A stretch of 64,000 bases of DNA, from positions 54,883 to 118,882 of the forward strand of contig JAIOPH010000016.1 in assembly GCA_021414005.1 (NCBI GenBank), read 5' to 3'. This stretch comes from Chthoniobacter sp. (GTDB lineage: Bacteria > Verrucomicrobiota > Verrucomicrobiia > Chthoniobacterales > Chthoniobacteraceae). Below are positions 37,255 through 48,000 of the stretch, piece by piece. The translations under genes were made by a program, and so were the position numbers. How positions within the stretch are numbered: the first letter of the stretch is position 1; every line of letters starts with the position of its first letter. Under the pieces are notes generated by a model that had not been told where the DNA came from, searched no databases, and saw only the letters and a program-made list of their open reading frames with translations.

Positions 37255-37347
37255 GCGGTGAGGTTTGGTTCTAATCCTAATCGCAACATGGAACACGGAA
37301 AACTTCCCTCCCCCGCCTTCCTCCTGCATCCTCCGCGCCCTTTCCAC

Positions 37348-39933
37348 ATGAGCACCGCCCGCCGCAAACCCTACCCGTTTTCCACCTTTGAACCCAAATG
37401 GCAGCAGCACTGGGATCGGGCGCAGACTTTCCACGCGCCGAATCCGGGCGACCCCGGCTTTGACCCGACGAAGCCGAAATACTACGTGCTCGATATGTTC
37501 CCGTATCCGAGCGGCGCGGGGCTGCATGTGGGGCATCCGGAGGGCTACACAGCCACGGACATTCTCTCGCGGTATAAAAGGATGCGTGGCTGCAATGTGC
37601 TGCACCCGATGGGTTGGGACGCCTTCGGCCTGCCGGCCGAGCAGTATGCGATCAAGACCGGCCAGCACCCGTCCGTTACCACGGCGCAAAACGTGGCGCA
37701 CTTCAAAGGCCAGCTCCAGCGGCTCGGCTTTGCCTACGACTGGCAGCGCGAGGTCAACACGACCGACCCCGGCTACTTCCGCTGGACGCAGTGGATTTTC
37801 CTCCAGCTCTATCACGCCTGGTTCAATCCGGAGACGCAGCACGCGGAGCCGATCTCGACCTATAAAGGCGCGGACGTGGACTCCGTGCGGCTGGCCTACG
37901 TGAGCGAAGCGCCGGTGAACTGGTGTCCCGCGCTCGGCACGGTGCTGGCGAACGAGGAAGTCATCGACGGCAAGAGCGAGGTCGGAGGGCATCCGGTGGA
38001 GCGCCGACCGATGCGGCAGTGGATGCTGCGGATCACGGCGTATGCACAGCGGCTGATCGACGAACTCGAGGGGCTCGACTGGCCCACGGGGATCAAGCTG
38101 CTCCAGCAAAACTGGATCGGGCGGAGCGAGGGCGCGGAGGTGCATTTTGGCGTCGAGGCTTCGGAGGAAAAGATCACCGTGTTCACCACGCGGCCCGACA
38201 CGCTCTACGGCGCGACCTACATGGTGCTCGCGCCGGAGCATCCACTCGTGGAGCGGCTGGTGACCGAGGAGCAGTGGCCGGACGTGCGGGAGTATCGCGA
38301 GAAAACCGCGCGCAAGAGCGATCTCGAACGCACCGAGCTGGCGAAGGAAAAGAGCGGCGTCTGGACGGGCGCGTTTGCCCTCAACCCCGTGAACGGCGAG
38401 CGCATCCCAATCTGGATCGCCGACTACGTGCTGCTCGGCTACGGCACCGGCGCGATCATGGCCGTGCCCGCGCACGATGAGCGCGACTGGGAATTCGCGC
38501 GCAAGTTTGCCCTGCCCATCCGCGAGGTCGTCTCCGCCACGCCGCGCGTGAGCGTGGGAAACAAAGTCTCGTGCGACAGCGAACCGCTCGAATGTCTCGC
38601 CGGCGAGGGTTTCGCCGTGAACAGCGGCCCGCTCGACGGCCTCCCGACCGCCGACGCCAAGGCGGAAATCTCGCGCCTGCTCGAAGCGCAGGGCCTCGGC
38701 AAAAAGACCGTGAACTATAAACTCCGCGACTGGCTCTTCAGCCGGCAGCGCTACTGGGGCGAACCGTTTCCCATCGTGTGGGAGGACGGCAAACACCGCG
38801 CGATTCCCGCGAGCGAACTGCCGCTCACGCCGCCGGAGATGACTGACTTCAAACCCACCGGCACCAGCGAACCCCCGCTCGCCAAGGCCACCGATTGGCT
38901 CCGCTATTCTGACAAAGCCACCCGCGAGACCAACACGATGCCCCAGTGGGCTGGCTCCTGCTGGTACTACCTGCGTTACTGCGACGTGCGAAATGCGGAC
39001 CGCTTCGTCGGCACGGACGCGGAGAACTACTGGATGGGTGGCGGCAACTCCGGCGGCGTTGATTTGTACGTCGGCGGCACCGAGCACGCCGTGCTGCACC
39101 TGCTCTACGCGCGGTTCTGGCACAAGGTGCTGCACGACCTCGGCCACGTCTCCACGCCCGAGCCTTTCCAGCGGTTGGTGAACCAGGGCCTCATCCTCGG
39201 CGAGGACGGCCAGAAGATGAGCAAGAGCCGCGGCAACGTGGTCAACCCGGACGACGTCATCGCCGAATACGGCGCGGATGCTTTGCGCGGCTACCTCATG
39301 TTCATGGGGCCACTGGAGGCGACGAAGCCCTGGTCGATGAGCGGCGTCGAAGGCATCACGCGCTTCCTCGCACGTGTGTGGCGGCTGGTCATGGAGGAGC
39401 AGCAGGACGGCTCGTGGGCGCTCGGCCCGGTCAGCGCGGAAGCTGTGCCCGACAAGGCGCAGCTCCGCGTCCTTCACGCCTCGGTCAAGAAGGTCACCGC
39501 TGACATTGAGGCGCTCAGTTTCAATACCGCCCTCGCGCAACTCATGGTCTGCACGAACGCTTTCGTGAACGTCTCGCCGCGCCCGCTCAGCGCCGTGCGC
39601 ACGCTGCTCACGCTGCTCAATCCCTTTTCCCCGCACCTCACCGAGGAGCTGTGGGAAAACCTCGCGCAGCGCTTCGGCGACGCGCCCGGCCAACTCGCCG
39701 ACGTGCCGTGGCCGACGTGGGACGAGGCCCTGCTCATTGATGACGAAATCGAAATCGTCCTCCAAGTGAACGGCAAGGTGCGCGACAAGATCATTGTGCC
39801 CAAAGACGCGAGCCGCGACGCCGTGGAAGCGCAGGCCCGCGGCAGCGCGAGAATCGCCGAGTGGACCGCCGGCAAGGAGATCAAGAAGGTCGTCGTGGTG
39901 CCGGGCAAGCTGGTGAACATCGTCGTCGCGTAA
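37348..39933 (+). CDS. leuS: Leucyl-tRNA synthetase
   Basis: Class I synthetase charging tRNA-Leu, 861 residues, normal bacterial length. The HIGH motif reads HVGH in [19 protein letters not shown] is intact in [12 protein letters not shown]. The CP1 editing domain has [13 protein letters not shown] and [15 protein letters not shown], and the C-terminal anticodon-binding domain ends with [10 protein letters not shown] and [17 protein letters not shown] chose the ATG at 37348 ([19 protein letters not shown]); the frame is open upstream to 36955 but that part is antisense to another gene. Confidence 0.97.
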   Translation: MSTARRKPYPFSTFEPKWQQHWDRAQTFHAPNPGDPGFDPTKPKYYVLDMFPYPSGAGLHVGHPEGYTATDILSRYKRMRGCNVLHPMGWDAFGLPAEQYAIKTGQHPSVTTAQNVAHFKGQLQRLGFAYDWQREVNTTDPGYFRWTQWIFLQLYHAWFNPETQHAEPISTYKGADVDSVRLAYVSEAPVNWCPALGTVLANEEVIDGKSEVGGHPVERRPMRQWMLRITAYAQRLIDELEGLDWPTGIKLLQQNWIGRSEGAEVHFGVEASEEKITVFTTRPDTLYGATYMVLAPEHPLVERLVTEEQWPDVREYREKTARKSDLERTELAKEKSGVWTGAFALNPVNGERIPIWIADYVLLGYGTGAIMAVPAHDERDWEFARKFALPIREVVSATPRVSVGNKVSCDSEPLECLAGEGFAVNSGPLDGLPTADAKAEISRLLEAQGLGKKTVNYKLRDWLFSRQRYWGEPFPIVWEDGKHRAIPASELPLTPPEMTDFKPTGTSEPPLAKATDWLRYSDKATRETNTMPQWAGSCWYYLRYCDVRNADRFVGTDAENYWMGGGNSGGVDLYVGGTEHAVLHLLYARFWHKVLHDLGHVSTPEPFQRLVNQGLILGEDGQKMSKSRGNVVNPDDVIAEYGADALRGYLMFMGPLEATKPWSMSGVEGITRFLARVWRLVMEEQQDGSWALGPVSAEAVPDKAQLRVLHASVKKVTADIEALSFNTALAQLMVCTNAFVNVSPRPLSAVRTLLTLLNPFSPHLTEELWENLAQRFGDAPGQLADVPWPTWDEALLIDDEIEIVLQVNGKVRDKIIVPKDASRDAVEAQARGSARIAEWTAGKEIKKVVVVPGKLVNIVVA

Positions 39934-40000
39934 TCTGGCGTCCGTCGGGAGGAAAGGAGCGTTGCCGCAAGTACCGGCGTCTGCTAGCTATCGCGAGCAC

Positions 40001-40321
40001 ATGGCCACGACACCGCAAAATCCCGATGCCATCTTCCGGCTCGAAGGCGAAGTCGATTTGCACCGCGCGCCGGAAATCCGCGCGGCGCTCGCCCCGGTCA
40101 TCGCGCGGAAACTCCCGCGGCTGCTCATGGATCTTTCGGCCGTCAGCTACATCGACAGCTCGGGCCTCGCGCTACTGATCGAAACTCTTCAGAGCGTGCA
40201 GACCAATGGCGGCACGTTGCGACTCTTTGGTTTGAGCGACAGCGTCCGCGCGATTTTTCATGTGGCCTGCCTGGATCAGGTATTCGCCATTTTTCCCGAC
40301 CTAGCGGCGGCAGAAGCGTAA
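40001..40321 (+). CDS. STAS-domain anti-sigma factor antagonist-like protein
   Basis: A 106-residue single STAS domain. FRLEGEVDLHRAPEIRAAL, LLMDLSAVSYIDSSGLALLI and GTLRLFGLSDSVRAIF follow the SpoIIAA pattern; the DSSG motif (D52-S53-S54-G55) provides the Ser phosphorylated by partner anti-sigma kinases in this family. I chose the ATG at 40001; a frame start at 39962 adds only 13 unconserved residues. No anti-sigma kinase or phosphatase is nearby. It lies upstream of the sensor-kinase group and may belong to the same signalling block. Confidence 0.85.
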   Translation: MATTPQNPDAIFRLEGEVDLHRAPEIRAALAPVIARKLPRLLMDLSAVSYIDSSGLALLIETLQSVQTNGGTLRLFGLSDSVRAIFHVACLDQVFAIFPDLAAAEA

Positions 40322-40402
40322 GGCAGCACAAGCGGGTGGGAGGTCAGCGCTTCGGCGCGCGCAATCCCGTCCTAAATTTCTTCGGCGTTCGTCCGAATAG
40401 TC

Positions 40403-40435
40403 GGTGAAGGCGGCGTGTGTTGCGCGGCCTTCACC
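40403..40435 (+). promoter_or_regulatory. Leader hairpin upstream of the binding-protein gene
   Basis: GGTGAAGGC (40403-40411) and GCCTTCACC (40427-40435) form a perfect 9-bp stem with a 15-base loop. It ends 13 bases before the ATG at 40449, where a ribosome binding site would lie. It could control translation of the sensor group or end transcription from the STAS gene (no T-tract). Role is inference. Confidence 0.45.
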
Positions 40436-40448
40436 ACTTTCGACGTTC

Positions 40449-41093
40449 ATGAAAATCTATTCCCAATTTGGCCTCGTCACGCTGCTCGCCGCGCTCGTGG
40501 CGGCATTGCTGGAGTTTGGCGGCGGCCCAAAGCCCGTCGGCATTCTTCGCGTGGGCATCAACCCGACACCGGGTGCGGAGCTGATCTTTTTGGCGGAAGA
40601 AAAAGGTTTCTATCGGGCCGAGGGAGTCGAGGTGCGGCTTGTGGAGTTCACCTGCCTTTCCGACTGCCGCCGCGCGTATGAGCGCGGGCTCGTGGACGTG
40701 GTCGGCAGCGCCGCGGTGCAGCTTCCGGCTGAGGGCGAAGAATCCCGTCTGGCTCCGCAGATCACGCCGATCCGCGACCACGCCGAATCCGCGGAAACCC
40801 CATCTGGTTTGGCGGGGGGGCGTCCGGCGGACGTGGAGAAATTTCTGCGCGCCCTGCACCGCGCTGCCGCCTACACGCGCAAAAATCGGGAGGACGCCGG
40901 ACGCATCATCGCCGGACCACCGCAGCCCGCGCCCGAGCCCGCCACCAAAGCGGCGACGCTCCGCGTCGAGACCCCGGCACCGTCGGAGCGCAAACCCGTG
41001 GCTCAGCCCGGCGACCGCCTCATTACCTTCATCGAGCCCGCGCCCAAGCCCGCCGGTGCCGCCGCGATCAGCGTCGCCTTTTGGCAGAGATAG
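40449..41093 (+). CDS. Shortened NMT1/SsuA-like periplasmic binding protein
   Basis: A 214-residue protein from the ATG at 40449, starting with a hydrophobic leader ([17 protein letters not shown]). [20 protein letters not shown] and [20 protein letters not shown] followed by GLVDVVGSA match the first lobe of NMT1/SsuA-type solute-binding proteins. The normal central part is missing: the sequence passes through a low-complexity stretch and resumes at [20 protein letters not shown], a C-terminal-lobe helix pattern. The end is Pro/Ala-rich. It probably cannot close on a ligand like a full protein. Nine bases before the hybrid kinase, so it may be a reduced sensor partner. Confidence 0.6.
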   Translation: MKIYSQFGLVTLLAALVAALLEFGGGPKPVGILRVGINPTPGAELIFLAEEKGFYRAEGVEVRLVEFTCLSDCRRAYERGLVDVVGSAAVQLPAEGEESRLAPQITPIRDHAESAETPSGLAGGRPADVEKFLRALHRAAAYTRKNREDAGRIIAGPPQPAPEPATKAATLRVETPAPSERKPVAQPGDRLITFIEPAPKPAGAAAISVAFWQR

Positions 41094-41101
41094 ATGCCCG
41101 C

Positions 41102-43873
41102 ATGAGTCCAGCCGGCCCCACCGCTTTCCGTTCGCTCCGGCGCAAACTGCTGTTGCCGCTGCTGCTGCTCGGTGCAGCCGTGATCGCGCTCGCGGTCTGG
41201 GGCATTCAGCGCGAATCGCACCGCCAGCTCGCGGACAAAGTCCAGCAACGCGCCGCGCTGGTCGCGAACATGGTGAACTACGCCGCCGAAAGCATGACGC
41301 GGCCCGGCGAGTTGCAGCGGCTGGTCACGGCCACGGGCGCGGAGCCGGACATTTTGGAAATCGTGGTCGTCGGCGGGCAACCCGCGCGGGTGCTGGCGAG
41401 CACGAAAAGCGCGCGGCTGGGCCGGGAGCTGGCGGAGCTGCCAGGGCCGGATTTCGCCGATGACCTCGCGCCGACCATCCTGCGCCGTGCGCCGCGGCAG
41501 CACTTCAGCGGCGCGGAGCAGCGTTTTGTTTTCGCCTCACCGCTCGTGCTCAGCCCGGCGGCGCAGGCCGACGGGGCGCTGGCGGAAAGCGCAGTCATCG
41601 TTCATGTGGACACGCAGCCCATGCAGGCGGCGATCCGGCGTTCGAGCCTCGAGTTCGCCGGCATCTTTTTCGGCGGGCTGGCCCTGCTCCTCGGGCTCGG
41701 CTACCGCCTGCTCGATCGGCGCGTGCTGCGGCCCATCGCCGCGCTCAGCGCCACCCTGGGCCGCGACCGGCCCGCCGCCGGCGCGGCCGTGGCCGCCGAT
41801 GACGAACTCGGCCTGCTCGCCAGCGCGCTGCGCGACTCGCACGCGCGCACCAGCACGGCGCTGGCCGAGTTGGAAGGCCAGAAACAGGCGCTGCTCGCGG
41901 CGAAGCAAAGCGCGGAGGAAGCCAACCGCACCAAGAGCGACTTTCTCGCGAACATGAGCCATGAGATTCGCACCCCGATGAACGGCGTCATCGGCATGAC
42001 GAATCTCCTCCTCAACACCGAACTGAACCCGCGCCAGCGTCATTGCGCCGCGACCATCCGTGCGAGCGCGGAGAGCCTGCTCGGCGTGATCAGCGACATC
42101 CTCGACTTCTCGAAAATGGAAGCGGGGAAGCTGCATTTTGAAAATGCGGACTTCGATTTGCGCGAAAGCGTGGAGCAGGCCACGGCGCTGCTCTCCGAGC
42201 GTGCGCACGCCAAGAAGCTCGAACTGGCCTGCCTCATCTACAACGAGGTGCCCTCGCGTTTGCGCGGCGACCCCGGCCGACTCCGCCAGGTGCTCACGAA
42301 CCTCGTGAGCAATGCCATCAAATTCACCGAAGCCGGCGAAGTGGTCGTGCGCGTCACGCGCGAAAGTGAGACGGAGACGCACGCGACGCTGCGCTTCGCG
42401 GTGTCCGACACCGGCATCGGCATAGCGCCCGAAGTGCGGCGCACGCTGTTCCACTCCTTCTCGCAGGGCGATCCATCCATCACGCGCAAATACGGCGGCA
42501 CCGGGCTCGGGCTCGCCATTTCCAAACAGCTCACGGCCTGCATGGGTGGTGAGATCGGCGTGGAGAGCGAAGTGAGCAAAGGCTCGACGTTTTGGTTCAC
42601 GGTGCGGCTCGCGAAACAGCCCGCCACGGTCGCGCCGGCCCCCGCGCCCACCACGAATCTCTCCGGCGCGCGCGTCCTGATCGTGGACGACAACGGGACG
42701 CATCGCGGCATTCTCGAGCACCAGCTCACGGCGTGGCAGATCCGCTACACCAGCGCCGCCGACGGCTTCCAGGCGCTGCTGAAACTCCACCAGGCCGCGA
42801 CCGACGGCGCGCCTTTCGATCTCGCGATTCTCGACATGCAAATGCCGTATCTTGACGGCCTGAAACTCGCCCGCGCCATCTCCGCCGAGCCGACGCTCGC
42901 CGCCACGCGCCTCGTCATGCTGACCTCGATGGACAAGCACCCGGATGAGGAAACTCAGCGCCACGCCGGGCTCAGCGGGTGCCTCGACAAACCCGTCCGA
43001 CAATCCGAACTCCATGCCTGTCTCGCGGCCGCACTTCAGCGCCCGGCTGGCGCGCCGGCCTCCCCGCAGCCCGCCGCTTTGCCGCCGCCAGCGGTCGCCG
43101 AAAAAAGCCGCCTCCGCATCCTGCTCGCCGAGGACAACGTCATCAATCAGGAGGTCGCGCTCGGCCAGCTTGCGCAGCTCGGCTTCACTGCCGATGTCGT
43201 GGCCAATGGGCGCGAAGCCCTCGCCGCACTCACGCGCCAGACTTACGACCTCGTGCTGATGGATTGCCAGATGCCGGAGCTGGACGGCTACTCGGCCACC
43301 GCGCAAATCCGCGAGCGCGAGAAAGCTTTCGCCGCGTCCGGGGGGAAACCGGCGCGGCTCCCCATCATCGCCATGACCGCCAACGTCATGCCGCACGACC
43401 GCGAGAAATGCCTCGCCGCCGGCATGGACGACTACATCGGAAAGCCGGTCGATCCCGATCACCTCCGTGCCGCGCTTGATCGCGCCATGGCGGGCAATGC
43501 CACCCTTTTCACCGCGCCAGTCGCGCCCACCGCACCAGCAGACGCCTCCGCCGCCGTGGACATGCGGCGGCTGCACCAAGTCTCTGGCAACGATCCCGCG
43601 CAAATGCGCAAGCTGCTGCGCCTCTACTTTACCGAGACGCCGCGGCAGCTCGCGCAGCTCTCCGCGGCGATCGCCGAACACCGCGCGGCCGACGTACGCA
43701 ACCTCGTTCACAAGACCAGCGGCTCCAGTCTTTCGCTCGGCTTCACCGTCATGGCCCAGCCCTTGCTTAAACTGAAAGAAATGGCCGAACAGGATCAGCT
43801 CGAGGGCGCCGCCGCCCTGCACCAGCAGCTCACTGCCAGTCTTGAACGGCTCAAAAAACAACTCGCAGCCTAA
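41102..43873 (+). CDS. Hybrid sensor histidine kinase with two receivers and HPt domain
   Basis: A 923-residue phosphorelay protein. Two transmembrane helices (about residues 15-33 and 180-200) bracket a periplasmic sensor domain. A HAMP-like linker leads to HisKA with H287 in [12 protein letters not shown], then HATPase (N box [13 protein letters not shown]2 box [12 protein letters not shown]). Receiver 1 has D578 ([13 protein letters not shown]), receiver 2 D721 ([13 protein letters not shown]), and the C-terminal HPt has H870 ([12 protein letters not shown]). I chose the ATG at 41102; a TTG at 41081 is an alternative. It works with the upstream binding protein and the downstream double-receiver protein. 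Confidence 0.93.
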   Translation: MSPAGPTAFRSLRRKLLLPLLLLGAAVIALAVWGIQRESHRQLADKVQQRAALVANMVNYAAESMTRPGELQRLVTATGAEPDILEIVVVGGQPARVLASTKSARLGRELAELPGPDFADDLAPTILRRAPRQHFSGAEQRFVFASPLVLSPAAQADGALAESAVIVHVDTQPMQAAIRRSSLEFAGIFFGGLALLLGLGYRLLDRRVLRPIAALSATLGRDRPAAGAAVAADDELGLLASALRDSHARTSTALAELEGQKQALLAAKQSAEEANRTKSDFLANMSHEIRTPMNGVIGMTNLLLNTELNPRQRHCAATIRASAESLLGVISDILDFSKMEAGKLHFENADFDLRESVEQATALLSERAHAKKLELACLIYNEVPSRLRGDPGRLRQVLTNLVSNAIKFTEAGEVVVRVTRESETETHATLRFAVSDTGIGIAPEVRRTLFHSFSQGDPSITRKYGGTGLGLAISKQLTACMGGEIGVESEVSKGSTFWFTVRLAKQPATVAPAPAPTTNLSGARVLIVDDNGTHRGILEHQLTAWQIRYTSAADGFQALLKLHQAATDGAPFDLAILDMQMPYLDGLKLARAISAEPTLAATRLVMLTSMDKHPDEETQRHAGLSGCLDKPVRQSELHACLAAALQRPAGAPASPQPAALPPPAVAEKSRLRILLAEDNVINQEVALGQLAQLGFTADVVANGREALAALTRQTYDLVLMDCQMPELDGYSATAQIREREKAFAASGGKPARLPIIAMTANVMPHDREKCLAAGMDDYIGKPVDPDHLRAALDRAMAGNATLFTAPVAPTAPADASAAVDMRRLHQVSGNDPAQMRKLLRLYFTETPRQLAQLSAAIAEHRAADVRNLVHKTSGSSLSLGFTVMAQPLLKLKEMAEQDQLEGAAALHQQLTASLERLKKQLAA

Positions 43874-43884
43874 GCCCAGTCTCC

Positions 43885-45051
43885 ATGAAAAAAATCGCCA
43901 TCATCGACGATGATAAGATCGTATGTGCGATCTATCAGAACCGCTTCCAAGCGGACGGATTTGAAGTCGCCACCGCCGGAGATGGCGAAGCCGGCCTCGC
44001 GCTCATCGCTAATTTCCAGCCCGACGTCCTCCTGCTCGATCTCGGGCTACCGACCATCGACGGCCTCGAAGTCGTGCGCCGCCTCCGCGCCGCGCCCGCC
44101 ACCGCCACCCTGCCCATCCTCGTCTTTTCCAACTCCTACCAACCTGCGGTGATCGAGAACGCGCTGAAAGCCGGCGTGAACCAATGCCTGCGAAAGATCG
44201 ACTCCACGCCGCAAGCCGTCTCCGACGCCGTCCGCGCGCTGCTGTCAGCCACCGGCGCAGACAGCCCCGCGCCCACCATCGTGGCCCCAGCGCCGTCCGC
44301 GCCGGACCAGTCGCTCTACCTCGCGGAGTTTGCCAAAACGTCCATCAAAGACCTGCGCCAGACGCTCACCGCGCTCTACGAAAGCCCGAATCCCACGCGC
44401 TGCCCGGCAGAACTCGAACATCTCCACCGCAGTGCCTCGAATCTCACCGCCTGCACCGCGCTCAATGGCCTGCGCCCCGCTGCACAGCTCTCGAACATCC
44501 TCGAAATCCTGCTCCAGGAACTGCTCGCCAATCCCGCCGACGTCACGCTTTCCGCCCTCCGCACCATGTCGCAAGTCGTGGATTTGCTGGCCGAGGTGCA
44601 TCAGATCAAAGCCAACCCGATCAGCGATCTCACCACGATCCCACCGAAGATTCTCGTGGTGGACGACGACGCCCTGCTGCGCCAGCTCATCACCTACGCT
44701 TTGGAAAAAGCCGGGCTCAACAGCGTGGCCATCGGCTCCGCCAACACTGCGCTCGAAGTGCTCGAACAAAACCAGTTCGACCTCATCTTCCTCGACATCC
44801 TGATGCCGGACCACACGGGCTACGAAATCTGCGAGCGCATGCGCCTCACTCCCGAGCATCAGGAGACGCCCGTGATCTTCGTGACCGGCCAGTGCGACTA
44901 CCAAAACTTCACCCTCGCCAGCCTCAGCGGCGGCACCGACCTGATCGCCAAACCCTTTCTCCCGGTCGAGTTGGCCGCCAAGGCACTCGTCCACCTTTTC
45001 AACCACCGCCTCGAACGCACCCGCACGCATAGCGTCGCGCAAGCAGCGTAG
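43885..45051 (+). CDS. Receiver - HPt-like - receiver protein
   Basis: A 388-residue protein with no DNA-binding domain. Receiver 1 (1-120) has AIIDDDK and D52 in LLLDLGLPTIDG. A helical middle (about 145-245) contains ELEHLHRSASNLTACTAL, an HPt-like helix with H181. Receiver 2 (about 255-378) has ILVVDDDALLRQ and D304 in LIFLDILMPDHTG. It starts 11 bases after the hybrid kinase and is probably its relay partner. The next output step is not in the window. The first receiver keeps the Asp and Thr/Ser-type switch (VFSNSY) and Lys (CLRKID). Confidence 0.88.
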   Translation: MKKIAIIDDDKIVCAIYQNRFQADGFEVATAGDGEAGLALIANFQPDVLLLDLGLPTIDGLEVVRRLRAAPATATLPILVFSNSYQPAVIENALKAGVNQCLRKIDSTPQAVSDAVRALLSATGADSPAPTIVAPAPSAPDQSLYLAEFAKTSIKDLRQTLTALYESPNPTRCPAELEHLHRSASNLTACTALNGLRPAAQLSNILEILLQELLANPADVTLSALRTMSQVVDLLAEVHQIKANPISDLTTIPPKILVVDDDALLRQLITYALEKAGLNSVAIGSANTALEVLEQNQFDLIFLDILMPDHTGYEICERMRLTPEHQETPVIFVTGQCDYQNFTLASLSGGTDLIAKPFLPVELAAKALVHLFNHRLERTRTHSVAQAA

Positions 45052-45069
45052 GGTTTTGCACTGCCGCGC

Positions 45070-48000
45070 TCAGTCCACGTAGAGGAATTCGTTCGCGTTT
45101 AGCAGTACGTGGCAGAAGTCCGTGAGAGCGGCGGTCTGCGGGTCGATCACCGTCGGCGCGACGAGCGTGGGCGCGATGTCGGCGTGGCGCGGCGAGGAGT
45201 CGCGATAGACGCCGGGATCGCGCTCGAATTTCCAGTAACCCACTGTGCTGTCGCTCACGGCGGGATTGCTGAGCAGGAGCTGATCGGCGGGCAGCGCGAC
45301 ATTGGAAAGGCGGACGTCATCGAGCTGACCGTGGAAGAGGTGGCGGGAGTCGGCGGCCATCGCGGCGAGGAGCAGCGACGCCGGGCCGGCGAGGCCCGTG
45401 GTGGGGCGAAGCGGGAGCGTCGCGGACTGAAGCGGCTGGTCGTCGTTGGAGAGATCCTTCGTGTAAAAGGTGACGTTCGGCGCAGTGGCGTCGCGCATCT
45501 TCACGGCCACCGCGACGAAATACGGCTTGCCGATTTCGAGGTGCAGGCCGCTGAAGAGACGCTGCACGGATTCCGGTGCCGGACCGCCGCCGGAGCTCGC
45601 CGCACGCGGCTCGTCGGCCAGGAGCAGCGCGAGCGTTTGCGGCTTCGAGCGCGATTCGCGACCGGTAACGCCGACGACCCAACCGGGCCGATGCTCGCCG
45701 CTCCATTGCGCGGCGATCGCGCGGAGGTCGCCGGTTTCGTAGATGGATTTGAGGACGATGAAGCCCTCGATGGTGAAGTCCCCGGTCGCGAGGTTCGGCT
45801 GATCGGGGATGTGCAGTCGGTCGAGCGGCGTGCCCGGCGTGAATACGGCGGCACGCCCGTCGCGGAAGGGCATTTTTTCGGATGTGAAAGGGACGGGCTT
45901 TTTCTCGTCGCGAGGCTTTTCCACGGCGGCGGCCTGCCGGGCGAGAAAGGCAAGGGCGGCATCGCGTTCAGCGGTGGTCGGCGCGCGACCGAGGGCCAGG
46001 CGGTAGCCTTGCGCGACGAACTCCTTTTCGTCCGCGCCGGCCAAGCGGAGAAGTCGCCGGGCAAAGGTCGCGGAGTATTTCAGCGACGTGGCGCTGTTGA
46101 GCATTTGCAGGGCTTGCGTGGAAGTGGTGGTGACCTCGCGCGACGGAACGCTGCCAAAGGATTCCGGCGCGTCGAAAACCTCCAGGAGCGGGTCGCGGGT
46201 GTTGCGCAGGACCTTGGTGAAAATGGTGCGGCGCGGGGCGGCGGTTTCCACGCTGGGGCCGCCGGGGCGAAGGTCGAGTTCGCCGGTGATCGCGAGAATG
46301 GAGTCGCGAATCTGCTCGGCGCTGAGGCGGCGCGTGCGGGCGTGCGCGAGCAGCAGATTCTCGGGGTCCTTCGTGCGGGCGAGGGCGGCGGTTTCCGGCG
46401 CGGGCGTGGCGGCCTGCTGGTAGGTGGCGGAGAGCAGGATGAGGCGGTGGAGTTTCTTCAGACTCCAGCCGTCGGCAAGGAAACGCGTGGCGAGCCAGTC
46501 GAGCAATTCGGGATGCGACGGCGTCTGGCCGAGGTGGCCAAAGTCGTTCGCCGAAGCCGCGAGCCCGCGCCCGAAATGCTGCTGCCACACGCGGTTCACG
46601 ATGAGGCGCGCAGTGAGCGGATTCCCCGGTTGCGTGAGCCAGCGGGCGAGCGCGGCACGGCGTCCGGTGGAGTCCGGCGCGGTCGGCTCGATACGGGCGG
46701 GTTCGGGTGCGAGGACGCTGGGAAAGCCGGGCGCGATTTCGCCGAGCGTCCGTTTTTTCGGGATGAAAGTCGGTGGTGCGACCGGACCGACATCGCTGAC
46801 CGACGGAATCACCGGCAGCTCGGGCGGACGATCCTGATCGAAAGCGGCGAGTTGCTTGCGCAAAGCGGCGAGCTGGTCGCGCGCCGAGCCGGATTGATAG
46901 TTGGCAAGGTGCTGCCACTCGTAGGTGACCTGGCGGAACGCCAGATCGGCGATTTGCGTTTCCCACGGCGTGCGTTCGTCCGCGAGCTTGTTGAGGATCG
47001 TCTGCGTCTCAGGCGGGAATTTTTTGATGGCCTCGCGCGCGGCTTTTTCATTCGCCGGGTCTTCGATCGCGGCGATCTGCCGGCGCAGGTCCGTCGTTTT
47101 CTCCTCCCACGCCGACAGCTTCGCGGCGTGCTCCGCGCGCAGCTCGGGCGTGACCACGCGCACTTCCTCCGGGATGAGAATCGGCGCGAAGAACGCCTGC
47201 CAGCGGTAGTAATCCTTTTGCAGAATCGGGTCGAACTTGTGGTCGTGGCAGCGCGCACATTGCAGGCTGAGGCCGAGGAAGACGTCAGCGCTCACGTCGG
47301 TGATGTCATTGAGGATGTTCGTCCACTGCCCGGCGACATCGCGGCTGTTGTATTCGTAGATCCCGTGGCGCAGGAAGCCGGTGGCCGCAAGCGCCTCGAC
47401 ATCGCCGGGAAATAGTTCGTCGCCCGCGAGCTGCTCGCACACGAAGCGGTCGTAGGGTTTGTCGGCGTTGAAGGCAGCGATGACGTAATCGCGATAGCGC
47501 CAGGCGTGCGGGCGATAGTCGTCGATCTTGAAGCCGTCGCTTTCCGCGTAGCGCACGAGATCGAGCCAAGCGCGCGCCGCGTGCTCGCCGTAGCGCGGCG
47601 ACGCCAGGAGGCGATCCACGAGACGCGCGTAAGCGGACGGCTTCGGGGATGGAGGGAAGGTGAGAGGGAGAGACTGAGAGATTGGGCGCTCTCCCGCTTT
47701 CTCCCCATCCCTCCGTCCCTCCCTCTCTCCTTCCTCCACACATTCGCGGACAAACGCCTCCACCTCTTCCGGCGTCGGTGGCAGGCCGGTGATGTCGTAC
47801 GTTATGCGGCGGATGAGTTGCGCGGGCGTGGCGCGCGCGGCGGGCTGGAGACCGGCGGTGGTGAGCTTTTGAAAGATGAAACGGTCGATGTCGTTCACGC
47901 TCCAGCCGTCCGCGGCAACGGCGGGCGGCGGCGCCTTCGCGAGCGGCTGGAAGGCCCACCACGCGCGGTCGCGGTCGGTGATCGGGCCTCGCGCCCGCGT

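Noticed and set aside
36955..37347. Longer start for leuS
   Set aside because: The extra N-terminus overlaps a divergent gene and its promoter and has no similarity to Leu[21 protein letters not shown] is the normal beginning.
37255..39765. Minus-strand open frame extending the hypothetical gene at 35770 to over 1300 residues
   Set aside because: It runs antisense through the whole of leuS, whose motifs are intact. The real protein starts at the ATG at 37254 with a membrane anchor.
41537..43861. Minus-strand open frame of about 774 residues
   Set aside because: It is antisense to the hybrid histidine kinase, which has all kinase motifs.
45109..47415. Plus-strand open frame of about 768 residues
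   Set aside because: It is antisense to the giant cytochrome, which has clear PSCyt1, DUF1549 and DUF1553 motifs; the frame encodes a repetitive Gly/Arg/Glu sequence.
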